A stretch of 64,000 nucleotides of DNA from Oscillospiraceae bacterium (GCA_025757985.1 CP107210.1:558001-622000), one strand, 5' to 3'; shown: positions 41,941 through 51,795, counted from the stretch's first letter. Made by a program: numbers and translations. The notes: generated from the sequence alone by a model not told the origin.

Positions 41941-43244
41941 CGCCGCGCCGTCTGGCCGTCAAGGCATTGATCCATCAAGAGCAGGCCGGTTACGCCAATC
42001 TGGTGCTGGATGCTGAGTTGAAGAAATGCGCCCCACCCTTGGAAGGCCGCGACGCCGCCTTCGCTGCGCGCATCTTCTATACAACGCTTGAGCGCCTGCC
42101 TCTGTTGGACTATATCTTAAACCAATTCACAAAAAAGCCCCTCGCCAAGCTGGATGCGCCTGTGCGTGCCGTACTGCGTGCAGGCTTGGCGCAGGCGCGG
42201 TATATGAATGTGCCGCTGCCCGCCGCTGTCAATGAATCGGTCAAGCTGACCCGGGCGCTGGGCAAATCCAGCGCTGCCGGCATGGTCAACGCTGTGCTGC
42301 GCCGCGCTGCCGGAGCTGCCGTTTCGGAAAGCGATTTTCCTGACCCGCTGGAGCGGCTGTCGGTCTACTACTGCCTTTCCCGCTCGGTTGCGGAGCTGCT
42401 CTATGCGCAGCTCGGGGCAGAGGCCTTTCCGCTGGCAGCCGCCTTTTACCGCAAGCCCAAAACTACGATCCGCGTGAATACGCTGCGCACCGATGACGCC
42501 AGCCTGACAGCACTGCTGCAGGCCGAAGGGCACACCGTTTCCCCCGGCCCCTGGCCCGGTGCGCTGATCGTTGATTTTGCCGGCTCGCCTGCCGCAAGCG
42601 CCGCCTTCCAAAAGGGGCTTTTCCATGTGCAGGGGCTGGCCAGTCAGTTCGCCGCCCTTTGTGTGGATGCACGCCCGGGGCAGCAGGTGCTTGACCTCTG
42701 CGCTGCGCCGGGCGGCAAAAGCCTGACGCTGGCCGAGTGTATGCAGGACAACGGCCGCCTTGTCAGCGGTGAGTTTGCCCCCAGCCGGGTGCCGCTGCTG
42801 CAAAAGGCCTTTGACCGCTGCGGCATCACCTGCGCCGTAGCGGTAGAGAACAATGCCGCCGTCCACAATAACACTTGGCCGAAATTCGACCGTGTGCTCT
42901 GCGATGTGCCCTGTTCCGGCTTGGGCGTTATCGCCAAAAAGCCCGACATTCGTTACAAGGATTTGGACGGGATAGAGAATCTGCTCGACACACAGCAAAA
43001 AATCCTGCAAAACGGGGCGGATTCCCTTGCCGAAAACGGCCGTTTGGTGTATTCTACCTGTACAGTAAATGTTCAGGAAAACCAAAATCAGGTGGAAAAA
43101 TTCCTTTCTGCCAATCCTGATTTCCATCTTGTGCAGCCCGAGAGCGCACTGCCCGGGGCAGATATTACACCGCTGGGCACGGTATTTCTGCCGCACAAAA
43201 CCGGAACGGACGGCTTTTTTGCCGCCATTCTGGAACGAAACTGA
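41937..43244 (+). CDS. rsmB: 16S rRNA (cytosine-967-C5)-methyltransferase
   Basis: 435 residues. N-terminal NusB-like RNA-binding domain (RRLAVKALIHQEQ...; NAVLRR) and a SAM-dependent methyltransferase domain: DLCAAPGGKSLTLAE, CDVPCSGLGVI (catalytic Cys) and YSTCTVN...ENQNQV (second Cys). The GTG at 41937 overlaps the fmt stop (GTGA), so the start is inferred from coupling; the longer open frame upstream lies inside fmt. Part of the conserved priA-def-fmt-rsmB-rlmN order. Confidence 0.94.
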   Translation: MTPRRLAVKALIHQEQAGYANLVLDAELKKCAPPLEGRDAAFAARIFYTTLERLPLLDYILNQFTKKPLAKLDAPVRAVLRAGLAQARYMNVPLPAAVNESVKLTRALGKSSAAGMVNAVLRRAAGAAVSESDFPDPLERLSVYYCLSRSVAELLYAQLGAEAFPLAAAFYRKPKTTIRVNTLRTDDASLTALLQAEGHTVSPGPWPGALIVDFAGSPAASAAFQKGLFHVQGLASQFAALCVDARPGQQVLDLCAAPGGKSLTLAECMQDNGRLVSGEFAPSRVPLLQKAFDRCGITCAVAVENNAAVHNNTWPKFDRVLCDVPCSGLGVIAKKPDIRYKDLDGIENLLDTQQKILQNGADSLAENGRLVYSTCTVNVQENQNQVEKFLSANPDFHLVQPESALPGADITPLGTVFLPHKTGTDGFFAAILERN

Positions 43245-43280
43245 ACTATGATCCGTTATTATAAAGGGAGGTGACCCCGC

Positions 43281-44318
43281 ATGAGTGAAAAGATCTGTAT
43301 TTCCGATATGACGCTGGATCGGCTGACCGCCTACATCGTTGGTCTGGGCCAGCCGAAATTCCGCGCCAAGCAAATTTTCAAATGGCTGCATCAGAAGCTT
43401 GTGACGGAGTTTGCCCAGATGACCGACCAGCCCAAAACACTGCTGTCCGCTTTGGCGGAGCAGTGTACGATTGCGGCACCGTCGATCCGCCGCCGCCAGC
43501 AATCCCGGGACGGCACCGTCAAATATCTTTTGGAACTGGCCGATGGAAACTGCATCGAAACCGTTCTGATGCGCTACAAATACGGCAATACTGTCTGTGT
43601 ATCCACACAGGTCGGCTGCGCCATGGGCTGCCGCTTCTGCGCATCGACGCAGGCCGGGCGTGTGCGTGATTTGACAGCAGGGGAGATTGCATCGGAAATT
43701 TACACTGCACAGAAGGACTCCAGGGAGCGTGTCTCCCACATCGTTTTAATGGGCATCGGCGAGCCGCTGCACAATTTTGACAATGTGATGGACTTTCTTG
43801 AGATCATCTCCTGCCCGGAGGGCGTCAACATCGGCATGCGCAACATCAGCCTGTCCACCTGCGGCCTTGTGCCCAAGATAGACGAGCTGGCCAAACGGCA
43901 TCTGCAGCTTACGCTGTCGGTATCCCTTCACGCGCCGGACAACCGGACGCGCTCGGGCATGATGCCGGTCAACGATGCCTACCCGCTTGAGCAGCTGATC
44001 CCCGCCTGCCGCCGCTACCAGAAGGAGACAGGCCGCCGCATCAGCTTTGAATATTCCATGGTGCGCGGCGTCAATGACAGCAGTGAGATGGCCCAAAAGC
44101 TGGCCGACCTCATCCGTGGCATGGGGGCGCATGTCAATCTTATTCCCATCAATCCGGTGGACGGCAGCCCCTACTCCGCCACAGATGATGCCAATGTACA
44201 CCGCTTCCAGAAGGAGCTTGAGGCGCTTGGCGTCAACGCCACCGTGCGCCGCCGTCTCGGAACCGACATCAGCGCCGCCTGCGGCCAGCTGCGCCGCGAG
44301 GATGCGCAGGGAAAATAA
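43281..44318 (+). CDS. rlmN: 23S rRNA (adenine-2503-C2)-methyltransferase
   Basis: Radical SAM enzyme methylating A2503 of 23S rRNA and some tRNAs; 345 residues. The 4Fe-4S site is CAMGCRFC (CxxxCxxC) preceded by VSTQVGCAM; GIGEPLHNFDNV, NISLSTCGLVP and the C-terminal catalytic Cys region VRRRLGTDISAACGQL are present. AGGGAGG lies upstream of the ATG. It is followed by the phosphatase/kinase pair, as in Bacillus. Confidence 0.96.
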   Translation: MSEKICISDMTLDRLTAYIVGLGQPKFRAKQIFKWLHQKLVTEFAQMTDQPKTLLSALAEQCTIAAPSIRRRQQSRDGTVKYLLELADGNCIETVLMRYKYGNTVCVSTQVGCAMGCRFCASTQAGRVRDLTAGEIASEIYTAQKDSRERVSHIVLMGIGEPLHNFDNVMDFLEIISCPEGVNIGMRNISLSTCGLVPKIDELAKRHLQLTLSVSLHAPDNRTRSGMMPVNDAYPLEQLIPACRRYQKETGRRISFEYSMVRGVNDSSEMAQKLADLIRGMGAHVNLIPINPVDGSPYSATDDANVHRFQKELEALGVNATVRRRLGTDISAACGQLRREDAQGK

Positions 44319-44353
44319 GCTCTGCCATTGGCAGCAGAAAGGACTCAACCTGA

Positions 44354-45103
44354 ATGAAGATCGCCGCGATCACTGACATCGGCAGCTGCCGGCAGGAAAA
44401 TCAGGACAATTACTGTGCGCAGCAGCTGGCAGGCGGCACCGCCTGGGGCATTGTCTGCGACGGCATGGGCGGTGTAAACGGCGGGCGCATTGCCGCCCGC
44501 ATTGCCACCGATACCATGCAGCAGTATTTTGCCCGCCACATGAAGGCCCTGCAGCCCGGGATGGAAAAGACTTTTATCATGCGCGGGTTCGACATCACGA
44601 ACCGCGCCGTCTATGAAAAATCCACCTCCGACCCGGAGATGCAGGGCATGGGCACCACGGGCGTCTGTGCCTACGCCAGCCGCGGCATGGCCCATCTGGT
44701 ACACGCCGGGGATTCCCGCGCGTATCTGTTCCATGCAGGTACGCTGCGGCAGATCACCCGCGACCACTCGATGGTACAGCAGCTTGTGGACAGCGGCCAG
44801 ATCACCCGTGAGCAGGCGGCCATACACCCGCAAAAAAACCTGATTACCCGGGCGCTGGGTGTCTCGGCCAATATTGTGCCGGAGTACAACCGCTGCGAGA
44901 TTGAAGAAGGGGATATTTTACTGCTCTGCACAGACGGTCTGACGAATATGGTGTCGGACGACGATATTGCACAGGTACTGTGTGAGGTACCCTTCTTTGA
45001 TGCAACCAGTATCCTGGTAGACCGCGCCCTGCAGGCGGGCGGACAGGATAACATTACGGTCCTGCTGATGGGCGTGGAAACTACGGAGGTCAACAATGGA
45101 TAA
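44354..45103 (+). CDS. prpC: PP2C-type serine/threonine phosphatase (PrpC/Stp1)
   Basis: Dephosphorylates targets of PrkC; 249 residues. PP2C motifs: TDIGSCRQENQDNY, IVCDGMGGVNGG (metal Asp), LVHAGDSRAYLF, ITRDHSMVQQLVDSGQI, LCTDGLTNMVSDDDI and GGQDNITVLL. The end overlaps the kinase start by 8 bp, so antagonistic enzymes are made together. Confidence 0.96.
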   Translation: MKIAAITDIGSCRQENQDNYCAQQLAGGTAWGIVCDGMGGVNGGRIAARIATDTMQQYFARHMKALQPGMEKTFIMRGFDITNRAVYEKSTSDPEMQGMGTTGVCAYASRGMAHLVHAGDSRAYLFHAGTLRQITRDHSMVQQLVDSGQITREQAAIHPQKNLITRALGVSANIVPEYNRCEIEEGDILLLCTDGLTNMVSDDDIAQVLCEVPFFDATSILVDRALQAGGQDNITVLLMGVETTEVNNG

Positions 45104-47015
45104 TCTGATTGGCAAACGACTGGACGGCCGCTACTCGATTGAGGGGCTTGTGGGCGTTGGCGGCATGGCCAATGTCTACCGCGGCACTGATCTGAAAACA
45201 GGCAACCAGATCGCCGTCAAGGTTCTGAAGGAAGAATTTCTCGACAATGAGGAGCTGGTCCGACGCTTCAAAAACGAATCGAAGGCCATCTCCATCCTCA
45301 GCCATCCCAACATCGTCAAGGTCTACGATGTATCTGTCACCGATAAGCTGCAGTACATCGTTATGGAATATGTGGACGGCATCACCCTGAAGGAATACCT
45401 CAAGCAGCGCGGCGGCGCGCTGACCTGGAAGGAAACCGTGCATTTTGCCACACAGGTGCTGAGCGCCCTGCAGCATGCACACTCCAAGGGCATCATCCAC
45501 CGCGATGTCAAGCCGCAGAACATCATGCTGCTGGCGGACGGCTCCATCAAGATGATGGACTTCGGCATTGCGCGCTTCTCCCGCGCGCAGAGCCAGACCG
45601 TCAGCGACAAGGCTATCGGCTCGGTACACTATATCAGCCCGGAGCAGGCCAAGGGAGAACGCACCGATGCCCGCACCGACATCTACTCTGTCGGTGTTAT
45701 GCTGTATGAGATGCTCTCCGGCCGCCTGCCGTTTGACGGTGACGGCGCCGTGTCCATCGCCATCATGCAGATTTCCGAGAAGCCGAAGCCCCTGGCAGAG
45801 ATTGCCCCCAACACCCCGGCCGGTCTGCGCCAGATCACCGAAAAGGCAATGGAAAAAGACCCCGACAAGCGCTATCAGAGTGCCCAGGAAATGCTGGATG
45901 CCATCGAGGAGTTCAAGCGCAACCCCTCCATTCGTTTTGAATACGAATACCGCAATGCCGAGGACAACCCGGAAAGGAGCATCAACCGCGTGGTAAACAG
46001 TGCCAAGCCCAGCGCCAAATCCGCAAATATCCGCACAAGCGATGCCCGCCGGGTCGGCACGGCCAACCCGGGCCGCGGCAAATCGGCCAAGCGCAAGAAG
46101 AAAAATTCCGGCAGGGGCTTTTCTCTGCTGCCGATCTTCTTCGGCATGGCCGTGGCGTTCGTTATCGGCGCTGCCATTCTCATCTACCTGATCTTCACAA
46201 ACTCCAGCAACCTGCTCTTCTCCAACCGTGCCGATGTGCAGGTCATCAGCTTTGTCGGCATGACGAAGGACGAGTTTCTCGCCACTGACTACAACAACCT
46301 GCTGCGCGCCGAATTTCCGGAGGAATACTCCAGCGAGCCGGCCGGCACGATCATCCGCCAGACCCCTAAGGCAGGGCGTACCGTCAAGGAAAAGCAGCGC
46401 ATCGTGCTGACGGTCAGCCTTGGCACCCAGTATGTCACGATCCCTGAGACTAAGAACATGGTGGCCGAGGATGCCGAGCAGACCCTCAAGGATATGGGCC
46501 TGCGCGTGACCAAGAAGCCGATGGTGGACAACTCCGTTGCCAACGGCGCAGTCATCTACTCTCAGCCCGCCGCCGGTGAAACGGTCGAGGGCGATACCAC
46601 CGTCATCCTGTATGTCAGCCGCTCTGAGGTTGCCCGCGATGTGACTGTGCCCAGCCTGACCGGCAAGACCATTGAGGACGCCCGCAATGATGTGAAGGGC
46701 CTGACCCTGTCCATCCGCACGATTGAGCAGGCCAGCGACCAGCCTGCCGGCACCGTCCTGAGCCAGTCGCCTGAGGCGAATACCACCGTGCGCAAATCCT
46801 CTGTCATCACGCTGGTAGTTTCCACGGGTGTGCCCGAGGTCGCACCGGAGCCTGAGCAGACCGGCCCGACCGTCAACCCGGACGGCACGATTACCGTACA
46901 GGAAAGCACCTGGTGGAGTGCTGACGGCAGCCACCAGATCCACCAGCGTACCGATGGCTCGATGTGGAATGAGAACGGCCAGCAATGTGATGCGCAGGGC
47001 AATCCCATCGGCTGA
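45096..47015 (+). CDS. prkC: Serine/threonine protein kinase with PASTA domains (PrkC)
   Basis: Membrane kinase sensing muropeptides/lipid II; in Bacillus it triggers spore germination. 639 residues: Hanks-type kinase (1-~275) with GVGGMANVYRG, AVKVLKEE, HRDVKPQNIM, MDFGIAR and SPEQAKGE; a basic juxtamembrane region; a membrane helix (~347-368); then three extracellular PASTA repeats (TIPETKNMVAEDAEQTL, VPSLTGKTIEDARNDV, and a preceding one after VQVISFVGMTKDEF). A Ser/Thr/Gln-rich tail ends the protein. GGAGG RBS inside prpC. Confidence 0.95.
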   Translation: MDNLIGKRLDGRYSIEGLVGVGGMANVYRGTDLKTGNQIAVKVLKEEFLDNEELVRRFKNESKAISILSHPNIVKVYDVSVTDKLQYIVMEYVDGITLKEYLKQRGGALTWKETVHFATQVLSALQHAHSKGIIHRDVKPQNIMLLADGSIKMMDFGIARFSRAQSQTVSDKAIGSVHYISPEQAKGERTDARTDIYSVGVMLYEMLSGRLPFDGDGAVSIAIMQISEKPKPLAEIAPNTPAGLRQITEKAMEKDPDKRYQSAQEMLDAIEEFKRNPSIRFEYEYRNAEDNPERSINRVVNSAKPSAKSANIRTSDARRVGTANPGRGKSAKRKKKNSGRGFSLLPIFFGMAVAFVIGAAILIYLIFTNSSNLLFSNRADVQVISFVGMTKDEFLATDYNNLLRAEFPEEYSSEPAGTIIRQTPKAGRTVKEKQRIVLTVSLGTQYVTIPETKNMVAEDAEQTLKDMGLRVTKKPMVDNSVANGAVIYSQPAAGETVEGDTTVILYVSRSEVARDVTVPSLTGKTIEDARNDVKGLTLSIRTIEQASDQPAGTVLSQSPEANTTVRKSSVITLVVSTGVPEVAPEPEQTGPTVNPDGTITVQESTWWSADGSHQIHQRTDGSMWNENGQQCDAQGNPIG

Positions 47016-47029
47016 TAAGTGAGGAAAAC

Positions 47030-47890
47030 ATGGCCTATATCACCAAAGGCATCGGCGGCTTTTACTATGTCAAAACACCGGACGGCATCGTGGAATGTAA
47101 AGCCCGCGGCATCTTCCGCAAGCGCGGCATCACGCCTGTGGCAGGGGACAATGTGACCCTTTCTGCCGACGGCACCATGATCGATGAGATCCTGCCCCGC
47201 AAAAATGTTTTCATTCGTCCGCCGATCGCCAATCTGGATATTTTGTTCATCGTCACCAGCACGACCCAGCCAGTGCCCAGCACCCTTGTGCTGGATCAAC
47301 TGGCTGCAGCCGCCATCTACAAGGATGTGCAGCCGGTGCTGGTGGTCACCAAGGCAGATCTTGCCGCCGCCGATATGCTGCGCACCGCCTACACGGGCAG
47401 CGGTATCCCGCTTGTGCAGCTGAACTACGAGACCGGCGAGGGCCTCGATGAGGTCAAGCGCTATATCAGCGGTCACCTCTGCGCCTTCTGCGGCAATTCC
47501 GGCGTCGGCAAGTCAACGCTGCTCAACACGCTGGCCCCCGCACTGAACCGAGAGACCGGCCAGATCAGCCAAAAGCTGGGCCGCGGCCGCCACACGACCC
47601 GCGAGGTCGAGATCTTTGAGATCTGCGGCGGCAGACTGGCGGACACCCCCGGCTTTGCCAGCCTTGAAGCACAAAAGCTCTGCCGTATTCCCAAGGAAGA
47701 TCTGCAGCATACCTTCCCGGAGTTTGCGCCGTATTTCGGGCAGTGCCGTTTTACCGGCTGCTCTCACCGCAGCGAGACCGGCTGCGCCGTGCGCGAGGCC
47801 GTGGAGGCCGGAACCATCAGCAAAACGCGCTACGCCAGCTACCTTGCCATGTATGAGGAGGCCAATGCGCGGAAGGAGTGGGAAAAATGA
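47030..47890 (+). CDS. rsgA: Ribosome small subunit-dependent GTPase A
   Basis: Circularly permuted GTPase for 30S maturation; 286 residues. OB fold (1-~65), then permuted G motifs: TKAD (G4), FCGNSGVGKSTLLN (G1), GRGRHTTREVEIF (G2), DTPGF (G3), and the zinc domain with CRFTGCSHRSETGCAVR. Its stop overlaps the thiN start. In Bacillus (yloQ) rpe lies between rsgA and thiN; here rpe is absent. Confidence 0.96.
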   Translation: MAYITKGIGGFYYVKTPDGIVECKARGIFRKRGITPVAGDNVTLSADGTMIDEILPRKNVFIRPPIANLDILFIVTSTTQPVPSTLVLDQLAAAAIYKDVQPVLVVTKADLAAADMLRTAYTGSGIPLVQLNYETGEGLDEVKRYISGHLCAFCGNSGVGKSTLLNTLAPALNRETGQISQKLGRGRHTTREVEIFEICGGRLADTPGFASLEAQKLCRIPKEDLQHTFPEFAPYFGQCRFTGCSHRSETGCAVREAVEAGTISKTRYASYLAMYEEANARKEWEK

Positions 47891-48519
47891 GCAAGCGCGC
47901 CGTTATCCTGTCCGCTGTGCCGGTAGCGGCTGCCCTCGGTCATTATGTGCAGCCCGGGGACTTTATCGTAGCCTGCGATGCGGGCTACCGCAATGCTGCG
48001 CGGCTCGGTTTACAGCCTGATCTGATCGTGGGTGATTTCGATTCCGCCCCGCAGCCCGAAACTGCACAGGAGACCATCGTTCTGCCCCATGTGAAGGACG
48101 ACACCGACACCCAGTATGCCGCGCGTTGGCTTCTGGAGCAGGGCTATGATGAGATCACGCTGCTGGGTGCCTTGGGCGGTGCCCGGCTTGAGCATACTCT
48201 TGCCAATCTGGCTACCGGGTTGTACCTTGCCAAAAACGGCGTCAGCGTCCTGCTGGCCGATGAGCGCAGCGAGCTGCGCTTTCTGACCCCGGGCCGTGCG
48301 CTGGTGCTGGCACACCACGACTGGAAGTTCCTCTCCCTCTTTCCTATGGAGGGAACGCTCACCGGCGTCTGCCTGCGCGGCGTGTACTACCCGCTCGAGG
48401 ACGCCGTTCTTACCGCAGAGTATCCCCTCGGCGTCAGCAATGAATTTACTGCTGACACCGCCTGCCTGCAGTGCAGCAGCGGCTGCGGCGTTGTGGTGCT
48501 GACCCGCGATGATGCGTAA
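47887..48519 (+). CDS. thiN: Thiamine diphosphokinase
   Basis: Converts thiamine to thiamine diphosphate; 210 residues. ACDAGYRNAARLGLQPDLIVGDFDS, HVKDDTDTQYAARWLLEQGYDEI, LLGALGGARLEHTLAN and the C-terminal GVYYPLEDAVL...GVSNEFT domain are characteristic. ATG 47887 overlaps the rsgA stop (ATGA) and follows AAGGAG; an in-frame ATG at 47878 is less likely. spoVM follows, as in Bacillus. Confidence 0.94.
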   Translation: MSKRAVILSAVPVAAALGHYVQPGDFIVACDAGYRNAARLGLQPDLIVGDFDSAPQPETAQETIVLPHVKDDTDTQYAARWLLEQGYDEITLLGALGGARLEHTLANLATGLYLAKNGVSVLLADERSELRFLTPGRALVLAHHDWKFLSLFPMEGTLTGVCLRGVYYPLEDAVLTAEYPLGVSNEFTADTACLQCSSGCGVVVLTRDDA

Positions 48520-48579
48520 CACACCGTAAGCGCGCTGCATAGTATGGCGTACACAGACACGGAAAGTGAGGTGTATGTC

Positions 48580-48648
48580 ATGCATGTGGTCGTGGTTCGC
48601 TGCCCGCGCGGCCTGCGCTGGCTTCTGCGCGCAGCCTTCAGGGTATGA
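48580..48648 (+). CDS. spoVM: Stage V sporulation protein SpoVM (22 residues)
   Basis: A tiny amphipathic-helix protein that recognises the convex forespore membrane and anchors the SpoIVA coat basement layer. The 22-residue product begins MHVVVVRCPRGLRWLLR, matching the clostridial SpoVM pattern (M-V-V-V-x-R/K-S/C-P-R/K, then a hydrophobic/basic helix). Supporting facts: GTGAGGTG RBS 7 bases upstream, position right after thiN exactly as in Bacillus, an intrinsic terminator 6 bp after the stop, and sipL and spoIVA next door. It is too short for automatic ORF callers. Confidence 0.8.
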   Translation: MHVVVVRCPRGLRWLLRAAFRV

Positions 48649-48654
48649 TTTTTT

Positions 48655-48687
48655 CCCCTGCCTGTTACGGGCAGGGGCTATTTTTTT
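48655..48687 (+). terminator. Intrinsic terminator after spoVM
   Basis: Stem CCCCTGCC (48655-48662) / GGCAGGGG (48670-48677) and a run of seven T residues. Confidence 0.88.
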
Positions 48688-48704
48688 GCCCTGCCGCATA
48701 TAAT
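48677..48704 (+). promoter_or_regulatory. Candidate sigma-E promoter of sipL-spoIVA
   Basis: CATATAAT (48697-48704) matches the sigma-E -10 consensus CATACAnT at 7 of 8 positions; GCTATTT (48677-48683) is a fair -35 at 13-bp spacing. SipL and SpoIVA are mother-cell proteins, consistent with this. No good sigma-A -35 is present. Confidence 0.4.
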
Positions 48705-48737
48705 GCCCCAGAACATAACCGGAAAGGGGCAAGCAAT

Positions 48738-50294
48738 ATGGAACTGAAGGTGTTCAAAGACACCATAGCATCTTATGGCGGCCGCTGGGAAACGCGGCTG
48801 GAATTACCTGTGGAGACCGAGCTTTTGATCCCCGATTATCTGCCCGCCGTCTTTAAGATCGTCAAATGCCTGATCACGCCCGTTGTGCTGCAGAACCGCG
48901 TGACCGGCAACCGATGGCAGACTGAGGGCTATCTGCGCTGTACCGTTTACTACCAGAGCGAGGAGCCCGGTGCCCGCCTGCTGCGCACAGAGCAGAAATT
49001 TGCCTTTGAAAAATCGGTCGAGCTGCCCGCCGGGCAGTATGCCGAGGGGCCTGCGCAGGTCTGGGGGGAGCCGGAATACTGCAACTGCCGCGCAGTCAGT
49101 GAGCATCGCATTGATCTTCGCGGGGCGTACATCCTGTGTGCCGCCGTGGCTGTGCGGCGGGAGCTTGAACTGCTGACCTCGCTGGCCGACTGCGGCATTG
49201 AGCAGTACACCCGCATTTTGCAGGGCATGCAATGCGCCGTGACTGAGGAAAAAACGCTGACAGCCGAGTCGTCTGCCGCACTGCCCGCCGCCGGGGAGAA
49301 TGTGCTGGACATCACCGGCAGCTTTACCGCAGGCAGCACAGTTCTGGCCGCCGGGCAGGCCAGCGTGCAGGGGACCCTGCAGCTACAGATCTGCAGCCAG
49401 AATACCGACAGCGGCGAGCTGACCGTGCGCAGCAGGGATATTCCCGTTCAACAGACGATTGAACTGCCCGGCGTGGCGGAGGACGATGCCCCGCTGGTGC
49501 GCGGTGAGGTGCTGGCCTGCGTTCTCAGCGCAGCGGAGAGTACGGGCGGCGCAGGGGAGGCCTCGCTCTCGGTGACATGGAAGCTGCGCATTGAGGTCTG
49601 GCGTGCCGTACAATACCGCGTGGCCGCCGATGCCTACTCAACGCTCTGCAAGACGCAGACCGTTCAAACGCCGTGCCGCCTTTTGCAGAAAACTGCCGAC
49701 CTCTCGGGGCGTATCTCCGTTTCCATTGAGGACGATCTGCCCGATGCCGAGGGAACGGTCATCGGCTGCTTTGTAACGCTGGGGGCAGCCTGCGCCGTCC
49801 CTGCGGACGGTGACAGGGCCGAAACCCACCTGCGCCTGCAGGGAAAGGGCACCGCCCATGTGTTGATCGGCGATGCACGCGGGGAGTTGACCTGCTATGA
49901 CAAGACCTTTCTCTGGCAGCCGGACGGTGTCTGGCCCGGCACGGCAGATGCCGCGTGGCCCAGCATGGGTGCTGCTGCCGTCCGGGTCGTCAGCAGCAAG
50001 AGCGGCGCACGGCTGCGGGTCGATCTTGAGATCGAGACAAGCGGTATCCTGATGCAGGCCGCCAGTACGGACGCCCTCTGCGATGTGGAGCTGGGGGAGG
50101 CCTACGATGACGCTGACGGCCCGGCCCTGTACATCTATTATGCCCGGCAGGGGGAACGCATCTTTGACATTGCCAAGCGCTACCATGCGCGCGCCCGGGA
50201 CCTTGCCGCCGCCAACCATCTTGATACGACCGACAAGCCGCCTCAGGAGCTGACCACCGAGGCCGCCTGCCTGCTGATTCCGGCTGCGCTGTAA
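48738..50294 (+). CDS. sipL: SipL-like spore coat morphogenesis protein (DUF3794 + LysM)
   Basis: 518 residues. Repeated DUF3794-type beta domains (for example LELPVETELLIPDYLPAVFKIVKC and VQGTLQLQICS...) are followed by a C-terminal LysM domain (~465-515) with YYARQGERIFDIAKRYHARARDLAAANHL. In Clostridioides difficile SipL binds SpoIVA through its LysM domain and tethers the coat; here spoIVA is the very next gene, 14 bp away. The ATG at 48738 has GGAAAGGGG upstream; an in-frame extension to 48645 overlaps spoVM and lacks an RBS. Confidence 0.85.
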   Translation: MELKVFKDTIASYGGRWETRLELPVETELLIPDYLPAVFKIVKCLITPVVLQNRVTGNRWQTEGYLRCTVYYQSEEPGARLLRTEQKFAFEKSVELPAGQYAEGPAQVWGEPEYCNCRAVSEHRIDLRGAYILCAAVAVRRELELLTSLADCGIEQYTRILQGMQCAVTEEKTLTAESSAALPAAGENVLDITGSFTAGSTVLAAGQASVQGTLQLQICSQNTDSGELTVRSRDIPVQQTIELPGVAEDDAPLVRGEVLACVLSAAESTGGAGEASLSVTWKLRIEVWRAVQYRVAADAYSTLCKTQTVQTPCRLLQKTADLSGRISVSIEDDLPDAEGTVIGCFVTLGAACAVPADGDRAETHLRLQGKGTAHVLIGDARGELTCYDKTFLWQPDGVWPGTADAAWPSMGAAAVRVVSSKSGARLRVDLEIETSGILMQAASTDALCDVELGEAYDDADGPALYIYYARQGERIFDIAKRYHARARDLAAANHLDTTDKPPQELTTEAACLLIPAAL

Positions 50295-50308
50295 AGGAGG
50301 GTACACCC

Positions 50309-51785
50309 GTGACACAGGAACAGATCTACCAGAACATTGCCCAGCGCACCGGCGGGGACATCTACCTCGGTGTTGTGGGGCCGGTGCGCAGCGGCAAAAG
50401 CACCTTCATCAAGCGCTTTGCAGAGCTTATGCTGCTGCCCCGCATCAAAAACGAAGCACGCCGGGCCCGTGCCCATGATGAACTGCCCCAGTCCGCTGCC
50501 GGGCGCACCATCATGACCACCGAGCCAAAGTTCATCCCCGAGAAGGCGGTTCGGATCGAACTTTCGGGCGGCGGCAGCTTCCGGGCACGGCTCATCGACT
50601 GTGTGGGCTACATGGTGGACGGCGCACTGGGCCATGAGGAAAACGAAGCGCCGCGCCTTGTCAAAAGCCCTTGGTTCGACCACGAGGTACCGTTCGACCT
50701 GGCAGCCGAGACCGGCACACGCTGCGTCATCCGGGAGCATGCCACGGTCGGGCTCGTTGTCACAACGGACGGCTCGGTTGCCGACCTGCCGCGAGAGGCT
50801 TATCTGGAGGCGGAGCGCCGCATCCTTGCCGAGCTGGACGCTATCGGCAAGCCCTATATCATCCTGCTGAACTGCGCCGACCCGGACAGCGAGGATTCCC
50901 GCCGCCTTGCCGCTGAGCTGACCGAAAGCTACGGGCATGCCGTTTTCCCCCCTGAACTGCACCACAATGACTGTGGAAACACTTGACCGGCTGCTGCAGG
51001 CGCTTTTGTATGAGTTCCCCATTCGGGAGATCGCTGTGCAGATGCCCGGCTGGGTGACGATGCTTGAAAGCGGACACTGGCTGCAGAGTGCCGTCTACAC
51101 CGCCATGCTGGATTTTGCTGCCTCGCTGCACAAGATGGCCGACATTGCCGGCAAACGCCCCCAGCTTGGCTGCGAGTATATCACCGGCGCCTCCCTCGCC
51201 GGTATGGATCTCGCCACCGGCAGCGTTACGCTCCGTGTCACCGTGGACCCCGATATTTTTTACCGGATCCTCGGCGAGCAGACCGGGCTGGACATCGTGG
51301 ATGAAGCCAGCCTGCTGCCCTGTGTTGTCAGTCTGGCACGGGCCAAGCGCGCCTATGACAAGATCAAATCCGCACTGGATCAGGTCGAGGCTACTGGCTA
51401 CGGGATCGTCATGCCGGGCATTGATGAGCTGACGCTGGAGGACCCTGAAATCGTGCGGCAGGGCGGCCAGTACGGGGTACGACTCAGCGCCAGCGCCCCC
51501 AGCCTGCACATCATGCGCGCCAACATCCACACCGAGCTTTCCCCCACAGTGGGCAGTGAGCAGCAGGGCGAGGAACTCATCAAAAGCCTGCTTTCGGATT
51601 TTGAGACCGACCCCGGCAAGCTGTGGAGCACGAACATCTTCGGCAAGAGCCTGAATGAGCTTGTCAGCGAGGGCGTACAGGCCAAGCTGCTGCATATGCC
51701 GCAGGAGGCGCGCGCCCGTCTGCAGCAGACCCTTGAGCGCATCATCAACGAGGGCTGTGACGGGCTGATCTGTATTCTGCTGTGA
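50309..51785 (+). CDS. spoIVA: Stage IV sporulation protein A (frameshifted in this sequence)
   Basis: ATPase that polymerises as the basement layer of the spore coat; usual length 492. N-terminal part: IYQNIAQRTGGDIYLGVVGPVRSGKSTFIKRF (Walker A GPVRSGKST) and RLIDCVGYMVDGALGH. After ELTESYGHAV the frame breaks at TTTTCCCCCC (50943-50952); dropping one base restores FPLNCTTMTVETLDRLLQ to ALLYEFPIREIAVQMPGW and the rest to INEGCDGLICILL, giving 491 residues. The GTG at 50309 has AAAGGAGG upstream. Very likely a homopolymer sequence error, since the protein is otherwise complete. Confidence 0.9.
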
Positions 51786-51795
51786 CGGAGGGGTT

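Noticed and set aside
48530..48570. Sigma-E promoter directly upstream of spoVM
   Set aside because: CATAGTAT-like and TACACA-like elements are present, but not at a workable spacing; spoVM may be read from the thiN transcript.
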